From the NCBI GenBank assembly GCA_037126765.1, contig JBBCBC010000037.1, positions 9,057,263-9,121,262 of the forward strand: a stretch of DNA of 64,000 nucleotides. The letters run 5' to 3'. Position 1 is the stretch's first letter. The number at the start of each line of letters is the position of its first letter. The notes beneath the pieces are model-generated. The model searched no databases and was not told the DNA's origin. It worked only from the letters and a program-made list of their open reading frames with translations. The position numbers and the translations under genes are program-made. Origin of the DNA: Stenogyne calaminthoides. Lineage: Eukaryota > Streptophyta > Magnoliopsida > Lamiales > Lamiaceae. Shown here piece by piece: positions 24,690 through 36,487 of this stretch.

Positions 24690-25220
24690 CCAAAATACTC
24701 AATGCTAACTGCACTACTCTTTTCGAAAGAAAAAAACCCTTTACTCGGTTGCTCTTTTTCCTCAAAAACAAGTTTTATGAGACTTTTCACTGTACATGCT
24801 ATGAGCGATGATATTACTTTTAAAGGTAAACTAGGATACTTTTTAGAAAATAAAAATTCCCTAACTTGTTAAAAATTTACATTATTCACATCAATTTTAA
24901 AAAATCTTTTATACCCACATTAGATAATTTGAGACATAAATACCCCTTCAAAATGGGTAAAAAAACTTATAAAATTGAGTTGGGCCCCACACCCCCCAGC
25001 AGGGCTGCCGTCCACCTCCACCCAACCAAATTGTTGATTATTCTACCAATTATTAGTAAATTTTTGTATAGTTTGAATATTAATGCAAGCAAATACGTGT
25101 ACCTTTAATGAAATAATCGTTATTCACGTTTTTTTAAAATCGATAAAAGAAATCTGCAAAATAAATTTACATAATTATGAACTTGGAAGATATTATTTGA
25201 CTTGAGCGATATAGGATTAA
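24690..25220. other. Intergenic spacer
   Basis: No gene seen. The frames at 24654..24872 and 24866..25108 overlap repeat ends and have no family resemblance. Confidence 0.35.
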
Positions 25221-25339
25221 GGATGTGTTTTTGAAACACTAAAAATAACTTCTAGAAACACTTATTTTTAAAAGCTATGAGAGAGAACTTTAAAAATAAA
25301 TGTTTTCAGAAGTTGTTTTAAGTGTTTCAAAATACACCC
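25221..25339. mobile_element. Short hairpin MITE (about 119 bp)
   Basis: The left arm GGATGTGTTTTTGAAACACT... and the inverted right arm GGGTGTATTTTGAAACACTT... pair over about 50 bp each, through AACTTCT and TTATTTTTAAA. Almost the whole element is a stem. A transcript would fold into a long hairpin. Confidence 0.7.
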
Positions 25340-27003
25340 AAAGTTGAAAACATGAGAGATGGAAAAAAAGGAGTCTCGGTAATTAATAAAAATTAAAAAC
25401 ATAAAAATTCAAAGAGGAATATAAGTATAAGGAATCAATTGGAAGGGCTGCTGGTAAACTAAAGTGGTTTACCAATTTAAGACAAAAGGCAATTAAGCCA
25501 CAAAGATAGAAAATAACAAAAAGATCACCTAATAATTCATTAACATTAAAACCTGTTGTTTAATATGCATCCTTATATTAATAAGAATAATGTAGACATA
25601 TATGCCAATAAATAAAGTGCAAAAAGATTGCAAAATGAGATGCGAAATAACTATGATCAGCTAGCATAGTTCCAACATTTAACCTGGATTGAATTAAGTA
25701 TGGTTAAATTAAACCAGAGTTATTAAACATTTTGAACACTTGTCCGAAACAATCAGCCATGCTATAACAATTGGCATATCTCCCATCTGTGCTTTTCTGC
25801 ATTTCATTATGAACTCTCATTCTCTTTCTCACTTAATTATAAATACAACGTATACAATAAAAATTCAAACTGTGGCAAAGACGACAATAAGTGTATTTCA
25901 GAACATATATAACCATTGGTGAATTTTGTCAGCATATATATGTATGTATCCTACTTTTGGACAATTTATGTAAAAATATTCAGTGTGGGAAGTGTACCGC
26001 AAAAATATCGAAATCTCAAAATATGAAAGTATTTACTACAAATCAACTTTTTTTTTTAATAAAATTCAATTTTATGTAGTTTTTAATTTTCAATGATATT
26101 TTTCCTTTCAAAATTAGCTTAAAATTAATTAGTTAATCAAATTTAAAACACATGAAAAGTGCTTCTATGCATCTGGAAAATGTTCTTTTAAACATTTATT
26201 ATAAAAAAAATTATACGAAAATTAAAAGTCAAAAGTTTTATTATAATTGATCTTCATCTTCCTACAAATTTTCTAGGGTAAGAAAATCTTTCTAATTTTC
26301 GTGATAAAAATTAATATTACATGATTAATTTTATTTTAAAAATATTTATTTAACTTAATTTATTTATACTCGTGTGCTTATTATTAAATTATAACTAATA
26401 CTCATATTACTAATTCTTAAGAAATACTCATATTATTTTATAATATAATTTTATTTTTTATCGCGCTTGGGGTTATACTCTAATGAGTTACTAAAATACA
26501 TTTAAAAAGATCCATTGAACTTGCAATTATAAATTATAAATATTCATTGCCAAAGAAAAGAAAAGAGTGGTAATTCGGGCCAACTGCCCAGCAGGCCCGG
26601 TGATATGAGTGGATTGAATCGAACCTATCAATCTTTTCATTGGGCCATAAAGCATAACCAAACTCAATTTGGCCCAACCTTAAAATCGTATTTTTCTTTT
26701 TCTTTTTAAAAATAAAAATTGTTGACCTTAATGTTACAAAAATAAATATATGAATAATGAATTACTCATATATTTATAGAAATGTAAGAAAAAAAATATA
26801 ACCACGTTTTATGTTATCTATTATTTATATTAAAATAAATTCATTTTTATTTTATATTTTTTATAGAAATTAATAATAGTTTTAATTTTCAATTTATAAC
26901 TTTGTTGCTTTTGGTTTTTATGAAGCTTCTTATTGGGCTAAAAGCATGAAATTTAATAGTCGTTTCGCGAAAGAAGATGCTAAGATTGCGATGGATGCTA
27001 TAA
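25340..27003. other. A+T-rich spacer
   Basis: No gene recognised. A short open segment at about 26925-27000 (AKSMKFNSRFAKEDAKIAMD) looks protein-like but is too short to assign and is interrupted by the element at 27004. Confidence 0.35.
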
Positions 27004-27951
27004 GAGCATCCCCAATGGGGAGGCTAATATGGAGGCAATGGCAAATTTGCCTCCAAACCCCCTTCCAATGGGGAGGCAATTCATCCGGCAAATTTGATGG
27101 AGATGAATAGTGTTAGGCAAATTTGCCGAAACATTATTCATCCGGCAACCTTTTTTTTTTTTTTAATTAGGTTTTTTGTTTTGTTTTCTTTTTCCTTTAT
27201 AATTTTAATTAGTTCTTTTGTTTTTGAGTGAATAACATAATGTATTGATTTAATTAAAATATAATTTGTAACTAATTGAAATATAATAAGACAACATTAA
27301 ATAAAATACCAAATATTAAATTACAAAATACAATAATATAATAATAAAACTTCATAATATAAAGAAATACCAAATTTTAAATTAAAAAACACAAACATGC
27401 TAAATTAGAACACACAAAATCATAACTACCCATACAAAATATAAATTAAACATGAACAACATGAATTTAGTATTCTCCAAGGCCACTTCCAGATCCTCCA
27501 ATATTATCAAAATATTGCCCAAAAGTGTCGGGGAAATTTTTAGTATTGTATTATATTATGTTGTTGTTGTTTTTTTTTTTTTGCATTATGTGGTATTAAA
27601 TATGTAATTTTCTTTAGTATTAATATGTGATTGTGATAAATTGTGTTATTGAACTTTGATTTTTATATCATTGAACCATTGTGCTTTAATTTTTTTATTA
27701 AATATATGATATTTTAATTGTGTGTAATTTTTAAAGATTTAAATGTAAATATCAAATTATAAATTTGATAATATACAACTATTAGATAAAATTAAATATA
27801 AGTTGATTAAATTAAGAATATTCCAAGAGAATATTCATTTTCAGTTAAAATTTGAATGTTATGGTTGTGAGTGATTTTATTGTTAGAGGTAAATTTGGAG
27901 GCAAATTGGGTGAGTTGGAGGCAAATTTGTCTCTTCCCATAGGGAATGCTC
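27004..27951. mobile_element. PIF/Harbinger-type element, GAGCATCC family (948 bp)
   Basis: Termini GAGCATCCCCAATGGGGAGG and, inverted, GAGCATTCCCTATGGGAAGA, each flanked by TAA (27001-27003 and 27952-27954). Both subterminal regions repeat GGAGGCAAATTTG. The interior is A+T-rich with no transposase. A related element lies at 35615..36487. Confidence 0.82.
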
Positions 27952-28172
27952 TAAACTCTACAAATATTTTTAACTCTGTTTTTTATCAATTAAAGTTCTC
28001 TTTTGGTTTGAGTAAATATTTTCATTCCAGCAAATACACGTTGCTAGTTGCTACTCTATGATTGGCTAGTGACTCTCCTAGGTAACAAACCTAACTAATC
28101 TCTAGTTAGAATAATCAGAGTTAAAAATAATAACCCTAGTGTATATAACCGAACCATAAACTAACCCTATCT

Positions 28173-28603
28173 CACTGTTTTCAGAACCGGGTTGAATTGG
28201 TCGGTTGAATCGGGAACGGTCATGGAATCGATATGATTACTTTCAAAAAATTGTTTTTACGGTTGAACCAGAAAGAACCGGCTAAAACCGGAAAACCCGT
28301 TTGAACCGATATTTTTTTTTTTTTATTAATTTAAAACTTAATCCTTATTTTTATCATCCTTATTTTAAATTGTATTGTGTTGTCTATGATTCTATTGTGT
28401 TTATTTCAAAATGAAACTTATAAATATATAACTTAAAATTTATAAGTGCACATTTATTTTATTTAATTAATATATGGAATATTTTAAAAATATTGATAAG
28501 GATCATTTTAACGGTTGGACCATCGGTTTGATCGGTCCAATCGATTGAACCGCTGACTGGTACTCAATCTGATTTGGTTGCCCGGTTCGGTTACGAGAAC
28601 ACT
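28173..28603. mobile_element. Mutator-like MITE with 9-bp duplication (431 bp)
   Basis: A perfect 9-bp repeat ACCCTATCT flanks it (28164-28172 and 28604-28612). The ends CACTGTTTTC-AGAACCGGG and, inverted, AGTGTTCTCGTAACCGAACC are imperfect inverted repeats. Subterminal regions are dense in AACCGG/GGTTGAACC motifs. Central A+T-rich tract; no coding. Confidence 0.78.
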
Positions 28604-28612
28604 ACCCTATCT

Positions 28613-29249
28613 ATCTTGTTTCACCAGTTTAATTATTAATTGCTGCTTAATTGCCATGTGTGCTTCATGCATGCTGCTAATGCAATATTATTATCACTAG
28701 CACTTTTTACATTTTCATAACAAAATCACAGTTTCTTATATATTCGCCAGCTACCAATTTTTTTAAGGTAAATTTTAAATAAATATTGTAATTAAAATAT
28801 TACTTATAAAATTGGTCTTACTTATTTTAAACAATAAAAATTAGCAATCAACGTTTTTTTTTCTGAAATTGGGAGTTATTTTAAAGAACACCATTGTTTT
28901 GTCTTATTCTAAACTACGGGGTTGTCTAAAAAAAGAATAACCCCGACGAATTAAACGTCACTATTGTTTAAAACCTTTTTTTAAAAAAAAATACTGTTTA
29001 ATTAGCACGATGAAACTGAAGTTGATAAATTACTTGTTCTTGTAAGCAAATAATACTATATAATTAAACGTCACCATTGTTTCAGTATGAACAACTTTGC
29101 TAGCATACACTTTTTTATCCGTTAAGAAATCAAATAAAATTTGATGAAAAGTTACCCGTCAACTTTATCATTAAATTACCAATCCAAAGTTATTAAGGAA
29201 AAATTCCAACTTTCATCATCGAGCTGAAAACTTATACACTATGAGTGGA
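28613..29249. other. A+T-rich spacer
   Basis: Nothing recognised. Confidence 0.35.
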
Positions 29250-29478
29250 GTTGGACTCATGCGCACTTGAGTGCACGTGCACTCATAGTGTATTTTAGAA
29301 GTGTGTAATTATACAAAAAAAAACGTGCAACTATTCTAAATAGAAGTATGCAACTATGTTTTCATATTAATAGTTACACTTTTTTGTGTAAATAAGTAGT
29401 ATTTTTCAGTATAACAAATTGCACTTCTAAAATGTACTATGAGTGCACGGTGCATCCGGGTACATACAAGACCTAGCC
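29250..29478. mobile_element. Foldback MITE family copy (near full length)
   Basis: The arms pair around GTGCACTCATAGTGTATTTT (left) and AAAATGTACTATGAGTGCAC (right), ending in GGTGCATCCGGGTACATACAA. The loop holds AAGTATGCAACTATG and AATAGTTACACTT. Same family as 24234..24680 and 11828..11992. Confidence 0.75.
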
Positions 29479-29534
29479 ATACACTATACTTTTGTTTTAT
29501 ACTTTAGGAAATCATATTATATGTACCTTTATAT

Positions 29535-29732
29535 TTCCTCCATCTCATAATAAAGGGAGTATTCTTTTAGTGATTTACAAAAAAATTAAGAAACTTAAAT
29601 TTAAGACAATGTTATCTTTAATCAATCATTCTCCCTCCTTCCTTTACCTTTCGTGAAAAAATCTAAAAAATCTTTGAAACAAAATTTAGAGTTTAAATGA
29701 ACATTTATTATGAAATAAAGGAAGTATTTCAT
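29535..29732. mobile_element. Stowaway-like MITE
   Basis: The left end CCTCCATCTCATAATAAAGG and the inverted right end ACTTCCTTTATTTCATAATA are similar, in the CTCCNTC style of Stowaway ends. The target site was not resolved. Confidence 0.55.
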
Positions 29733-30904
29733 TTTTTATATTGCAGAGATATTTTAAAACAAACTTATACTTTAGGAATATGGATATACCAAAATAAAGT
29801 GACAAAAATTCTTGGTAAATTAATTTAATTCATCAGATTGGATCCAACCAATTATATACCATATCATATTTATAAAGTATTAAAAATATCGATGTTTAAT
29901 TTATGCCACGCCTCATCAATCATGAAATTCATTTTAAAAAATAAATGCTTTTCAAATAAATTTGATCATTTTAAGGACTTCGGGTGCATTAATTTAATCA
30001 ATTGAATATCCATGGAAAAAATATCCATATTATATATATTATGTTAAATATATAGTTAAATTATTATTCCTATATTATCATGAAATTCATATATTCATTT
30101 TATAAGTTATGATGCATCCAGCATCCATACTTTATTATATATATAAAAAAAAAGTTTAATTAATGCAGCAATTTTTTTGATATATATACAGGTCGAAATA
30201 ATGGAAAACGCATATAAAAAATATGAGGTTGATGATACAGTTGGAGTTATAATCGTAACGGTGTCGATCTCTCCATTAATTTCGACCTTTCTTTAACATT
30301 AATTAAATTTGTAAACAAATAATTAAGGTTCGTGATTTAATATTAAACACAGGGAGAAGGCAAAGTCTTTTCTGCGGGGGGAGATATTTATATAAATTAA
30401 TATTATAATATTTATGTGTGTGTAATATTAATAGTATCAGTGAATAAGAGTTATGATATTAGGGTGACGAACTCCAGTCTCATACAAGTTTGTCACATGC
30501 CTAATTATTATTATTGATTAATGTTACAGGAAATTGGAATACTGTTGTCAAAGGTTTTAAAAAATACCTCTTGCTTCAACATGAGATTGCCAAGTACAAG
30601 AAACCAGTGGTTAGATACAAGTGATATACATATATAGTAGTATTATTTTAAAAGTTCATCCATAAATAAATTACTATTATTTATTATTGTTATATAGTAA
30701 CATCAATTAATGATTATTTGTTGCATGTGCATAAGGTTATGGTAATTAATGGTCTGGCAATGGGTGGAGGTGCGGGGTTAGCCATGAATGGAAGATTCAG
30801 GATTGCAACTGAGAATACAATAATACTCCTATATATATTCTAATTTTATATATCATTATTTTTAATCAATCCATGAATTTGTAGTATGATTTTTTTTAAT
30901 TATG

Positions 30905-31005
30905 TGAAAAAATTGACGAAGTGAAATAATTCAAGTGGTTAGAGTTCCACTGTCTACACTTTAAGATGATTATGAGTTTGAATCACCATTTGATCGATAA
31001 AAAAA
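30905..31005 (+). mobile_element. SINE relic in the pseudogene intron
   Basis: A box A-like GTGGTTAGAGTTCC and a box B-like GAGTTTGAATCACC are followed by TGATCGATAAAAAAAA, the same tail style as the SINEs at 7385 and 13945. No target duplication recognised. Confidence 0.5.
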
Positions 31006-31077
31006 AGGATAAAAATTGTTTGTCTGAGCTATTAACTTATAGTATATCATTCATATCTGAATAAAAAAATATTAAGG

Positions 31078-31275
31078 CCCGTTTGAAACGATTTGAGAAC
31101 GATAATATTAATATGTATCATTGAGTAGTTAAGTGAGTCTGAAATTAAGTAATAAAAGTAAGGTAATTAATTATTTACTTTTATTTTCATTACCAAAAAT
31201 AAAAACTAATAAATAATATTAATAGAAATAATTTTTCATCACCTCTTCTATTACCCCTGCCAAGCGGGCCGCAAA
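31078..31275. mobile_element. Probable Tourist-like MITE
   Basis: The left end GGCCCGTTTGAAACG and the inverted right end GCGGCCCGCTTGGCAGGGGT share GGCCCGYTTG. It is short and A+T-rich inside. A clean TAA target repeat is not visible on the right. Confidence 0.5.
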
Positions 31276-34200
31276 GAATACGCAGGTATCTTAATTAGTG
31301 TAGCGTTTAGGACAGTACATACAAATTTAGAATTGTGAGTGTCGATAAATAATTAATAAAAATATTATTTAATTTTTATAAGCCATATACTTCGATGTAG
31401 ATATATCATATATGTGTGTGTCCCTACTACGACATTAATATTACAATACATAACACCAAAAATAAGTTCACAATAAGTAAGCAAATTATTATTAATATAA
31501 AAATACATAATATTAAAATGAATACTACAACGTTACAATAAAAATTGAGGTATAAAATAATTATTATTCCTTTTTTAGCAATATATACAGTGTGCAAATT
31601 TTTTTATTTACTATTATCTCCAATTTCACAAGAATTGTTCTTTTAGAGATTTAGACCATATAAGATTTAGACTTTTTTACTTCAATCTAAAAATATAGGA
31701 GAAATGCATGATTGAAGAGTGTAGGAGAAATAATTGAATAATTAAAAGAAATTGTAATTTGTAATGTATGAATAATATGATAAATATATAATTGAAGAAT
31801 TAAAGTATAAAATGAAGAATACAAAATATTTTTAATTAAAAATACTAAGAGATCTTTTAGTTGGGGTAAATTAGAACAAAATAAAAGAAAAATAGATAAA
31901 GGGATAATTAATTAAAAACAAAATTTTAAAAAAAACTTATTGTGATACAGTGAAGTATTTGTTACTATAAAATTACAAAAATGAGTTTTAATTTGTGTGA
32001 GACGGTCTTATATATGTGATGTAGCTCCACTTTAATATTTGAATCATATTTATTTTAAAACATGATTTTACGGGACTTTATAAGTTTCTAGATCATACTA
32101 TTATATAGTAAAGACAAAAAATTCATATGAGATTTAGACCCATAAAATTTATATTTTTTTCAACTTAACACAAATCATACCCACCCTCCCAAATTTGTTA
32201 AAATATTAATTTTAAAAGTTATGATCTTACGCCTCACTTTAGAAGTTTAAATCATACTATATATAGTAAATGATATATGTTGTCCCACAAATTGTTGTCT
32301 AACCCTTTATAATGGTTGTCTAACTCTTTATAATTGTTGTATACCAAATTAAGTAATTTGATGTCTTTCTTTGGGCATGACAATTAGGTGTTTGCAATGC
32401 CAGAAGTATTAATTCATAGGATCTTTTCCTGATTCGGGTATTTCCTATTTTTTCTCCCGATTACCGGGGCATTATGGTAATTCTCTACGACTCGTTCTTT
32501 AATTTTCACTCCCAATCAAACTAACTATTTTTTAAAATCACTTTTGCTAGATAGCTAATTGGAACATATATAATGATACAAATCAGCTACTCTTATAATG
32601 TGATATGATTATTGAACCCTCACTTTAAGTTGTAATTAATAAATTTGAAAAAAAAAAGTTGATATAGTATAATTTTGTTATTTTGACGAAATGTGAAGTT
32701 AAAGAAATGATAACGACAGGTGAATATTTGGGGTTAACTGGTAAAAGACTAAACGGGGTGGAAATGTTGGCATGTGGTCTCGCAACTCATTTTGTTTTGT
32801 CAAAGGTATGATTATGAATGAATCACAAATATGTGGATGAACAAGTAATGTGTAAAAATATTCATTTTAAGGGTAAAAATCACTTTTTAAATAGTTACCC
32901 AAAATTGATATATGTTAGTTTTTACATGTTTATTACCTGAAAATGATATGTATTACATGTTTTCTTTGTTGTCAAATTAATGTTTAACACGAAAATATAG
33001 AGATATTTTATATACGTAAATATATATTTTTATGAATTTTTATATTATAGCAAGATACAAATATAAGCTATTTGTTATAAATTTCCTAAATTTAATTTAG
33101 TAAAATATATATCAAAATTATATGTTTTAAAAATTAATCGATATTTTACTTATGAATATAAATATTACATCAATTTTTGAACTTTGTTATAGATACATTA
33201 TAACACCAATACAACATGTGTAATAAAAATAATGTTAATTGCAAAAAAAAATCACCATTGTTAGGATTTTTACCAATTAAAACATATCTTTTTTTTCTTT
33301 GCACTTCAAGATATCACATTTAAAATTTTAAAATTTGAAGTATTTGCCCATTTTCTGGCAACAATTGAAAATGGTGGCTGCTGGAGCTACTACATAGATG
33401 TTCATGTGGATGTCACAACAGGTGAATAATATATATATTTTTTAATTTTTTAATTTAATTTTTTTTTAAAGAAAAATAATATCGAAAAAAATATTTTTAA
33501 AATTTAGGAATGGAACTCCCACCCATCCTGATAAAAAAATATGCTCTTATTATTTCTCCAAAAAAACATAATAGTAGTATGCTAAATCACTTACCAAATC
33601 GCAACTCTAATTTTTTAAATATAAAAATATTTTTTAGATATTGTTTTTCTTACAAAGATATTTTTAACTTTCAAAAAATCATTTTATACATCAATCATGA
33701 CATCTTTTTTTTTGTGCACTTCAAGGCATGACCTTTTAAAATTTTACGGACACTCTATCTTAAAAGTGAAACAATTATTTTTTAAAATGATATGCGTCGT
33801 ATTATGAAAATGTTTCATACAAATTTTTACCTTTATGAATTTAGAATTAAGTATTTTATGTTTTTAATTATCAATATTAGTATCATAAATATATATCTAT
33901 ATATATTAATTCAACGTGTAGTGTTAGATTTACCTTAATTAATTTAAAAAGACTAGCTAATATAGATTAATTATAAAAATAAGTTGGTACAGTTTTACCA
34001 TGCAGTTGATTCTAAATTAGTTCTCAATTATCACTTTATATTAAAATAATTAATCTTTTTCAATTAAAAAAGTAATACAAGTACTATTTAGAAACACATA
34101 AAGGTAAAATTTATTCATATAAGACTTTACGTAATAAAAATACATTTGTAGGTTCATTTTGAATTCGAATCTTGCTAAATTTTGTAGAAGACTATTAACT

Positions 34201-34589
34201 AGAAGTTGTGATTCTCTATAAATTTTGCAGTGTGAACAAATTGAGCTTGAATCAAGTTCTTGAAATTTTCTATTTCAGGATCTTAAATCTTTAGAAAATG
34301 AACTTAGCAAGATAGCGTACACTGATGGAGCAATTCACGATGTTCTTGAAAAGTTCACTCACAAATCAGATTTAGAACCAGAGAGTGCTTTTGCAAGGTA
34401 TATATATTACTTGTAAAATTATATATGTTGCACTATACATATATTTATCTATTTGAGGAAGCACTTTCTAAATTTGATTCCGTCAATAAATCTTAAAATT
34501 TGTACATATTACAGATTGGATATGATCAATACATGCTTCTCAAAAAAGACAGTTGAAGATATACTATCAACTCTTGTAAGTTCTGATTT

Positions 34590-34825
34590 TTACTCCCTCT
34601 ATCCACCAATCTTATGGATATGACACAAATTTTAAGAAAAAAAATAGATAAAGTAGATAAAATAAGGGTATTATGAGGTATTGTGGGGTCAATTTATAAA
34701 TAAAGTTATTGTTTTTGAGTGAAGCACAATGACATTTAAAATAATTAAATGGTGGTTGGAGCATAAAATTGGTGAACGAACGAGTAAGACAAATGTGCAT
34801 AAAATTGGTGAATGAAGGGAGGACT
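34590..34825. mobile_element. Stowaway-like MITE in the pseudogene
   Basis: The left end ACTCCCTCTATCCACCAATC and the inverted right end CCTCCCTTCATTCACCAATT match closely. It lies where exons 11-12 would be expected, so it may be linked to their loss. A partial foldback-family end follows at about 34930-34995. Confidence 0.6.
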
Positions 34826-35377
34826 TTTTAGATGTGAAAATTATTGAATTGTGAATGATAACGAGGAATATTATTGAATTGTGAATTGCAAATAAGAATG
34901 TTGTGATTATATCATTATATGTAAACAAGTTGCATATTTTTCTAAAATGCATTACGAATGCACGGTGCACCTGGATGCATACAAAATTTAGTCTACTTTA
35001 TATAATTAATTAAGCGTCCATTATTTAACATTGACAAGACTAATGTACGTTGAATTAATGTAGGGTTTAAGGGCGCTAGTCATTGACAAAGATAGGAAAC
35101 CAAAGGTACAAATTAAGTTGTTCTCTTTTGTAGTCATAAATTAGTACTACTATAGTTAGAAACTTAAGATTTAATATATTGTATTATATTGTCTCATTTA
35201 ATATTGCATGTAACAAATTAATTCTTTAAATTGCAGTGGAATCCTCAGAAGTTGGAGGAAGTTAGTGATGAACTTGTGAATCAATTCTTCCAAGATCTTG
35301 ATAATGACCCAGATTGCGATTGCTTGGAAATTCCAGAAGATACAAAAATCGTCAAAACTAAAATTTCTAAAATGTGA

Positions 35378-35614
35378 TAATTGAAATAAGTACCGATAAT
35401 AAAAGAGGTAATGGTATATGATAATTATAGTTGAATAGTGCAAACATTTGTAGAATTTCGTCTAGCTTAATTTTATTTGATATATATCGAGTGTCTACAC
35501 TCTATATATATATGTAATAATGTACGCGGCAAGATACGCATACACAGAAAAATAAGAAATTTAAATTTACGTACACAGTGGTTTCGTTATTTTTGGAAAT
35601 CGTTCTAGTTATAA
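35378..35614. other. 3' flank of the pseudogene
   Basis: A+T-rich, no gene. Confidence 0.35.
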
Positions 35615-36487
35615 GAACATCCACAATGGATGGATGAACACTCTCTCCTCCGCATCATTTATTTTTAAATACTTAATTTTTTAAACAAACTCTTACAATG
35701 GTTCATTTAATCATCCATTAATTCATTCACTATTTATGAGTCCCACCATAACTTCATCCCACTTTATGCATATTATAATTATTAAGAATTATATTATTTT
35801 TTTAATATTGATATTATTAATCTAAATATTAAAATAAAATAGTAATTAATTATAAAATAATTTCAAGTAAACAAAATTGAGAAAATCTAATTAGAATATT
35901 GAATTAAACATTTAGATTACTTGAAAGTTAGAAAACGCAACATTCAATTAAAACATTACAATGAATTAAAACACTACAAAATCATTTAGAATTAAACTGG
36001 ACAAGACTCAAATTGAAGAATACAATATAAAAATTTAAATAGTAATTAAATGATACCACATACTCTACTACTATGTTTGAACACTTAAATGAGACCAAGA
36101 CATCTTAAATGAGACCAAGACATCGCATGCAAAAATTGTTGTCCACGACGTAAAACTCAATATATTAATCTTAAGGAGTTTATTATATTAAAAATTGTTA
36201 AAAAGTTTCAATTCACATGCATATTTGAAATTAATCCAAATTTTAAATATAAAAAATTTATAAGTTTAAATATATTAAAAAGCATAAATAAAAATAAAAA
36301 ATGAAAAATTACTCTCTTATGTCATCACATTTACTTTTTTGCAAAAAATACACTTTCTCTCTTCATCCATTTCATTGAATTGATGACACACTCTCTCCAA
36401 TTCAATGAACATCCATAATGGTGTTAAACCCCAACTTTCATCCATCTAATGATTAAACATCCATTGGATAATACATTGTGGATGCTC
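35615..36487. mobile_element. PIF/Harbinger-type element, GAGCATCC family (873 bp)
   Basis: Termini GAACATCCACAATGGATGGA and, inverted, GAGCATCCACAATGTATTAT, each flanked by TAA (35612-35614 and 36488-36490). Subterminal copies of CATCCA(T/C)AATGG occur on both sides. No coding. Sister of the element at 27004..27951. Confidence 0.82.

Larger units (their letters stand above)
30192..35377 (+). pseudogene. Decayed CHY1-like 3-hydroxyisobutyryl-CoA hydrolase
   Basis: Upstream tandem relative of the intact gene at 38455. Homologous exons: 30192..30260, about 30353..30408, 30530..30609, 30736..30819, 32388..32476, 32720..32805, 34279..34397, 34515..34575, 35064..35105 and 35237..35377. Compared with the intact copy, exons 1-2 and 11-12 are absent. 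The exon-4 equivalent (GEGKVFSAGGDI) runs into TAA with no donor, and the donor after the exon-6 equivalent is AT instead of GT. The exon-7 equivalent is 4 bp longer, shifting frame around the catalytic Asp (in the shifted frame GSFPDSGISYF). Other exons keep exact length or phase, and the last ends in SKM, a possible peroxisomal signal. Introns are swollen by a SINE and MITEs. It once encoded a peroxisomal valine-pathway type hydrolase; no working product can be read. Confidence 0.88.
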
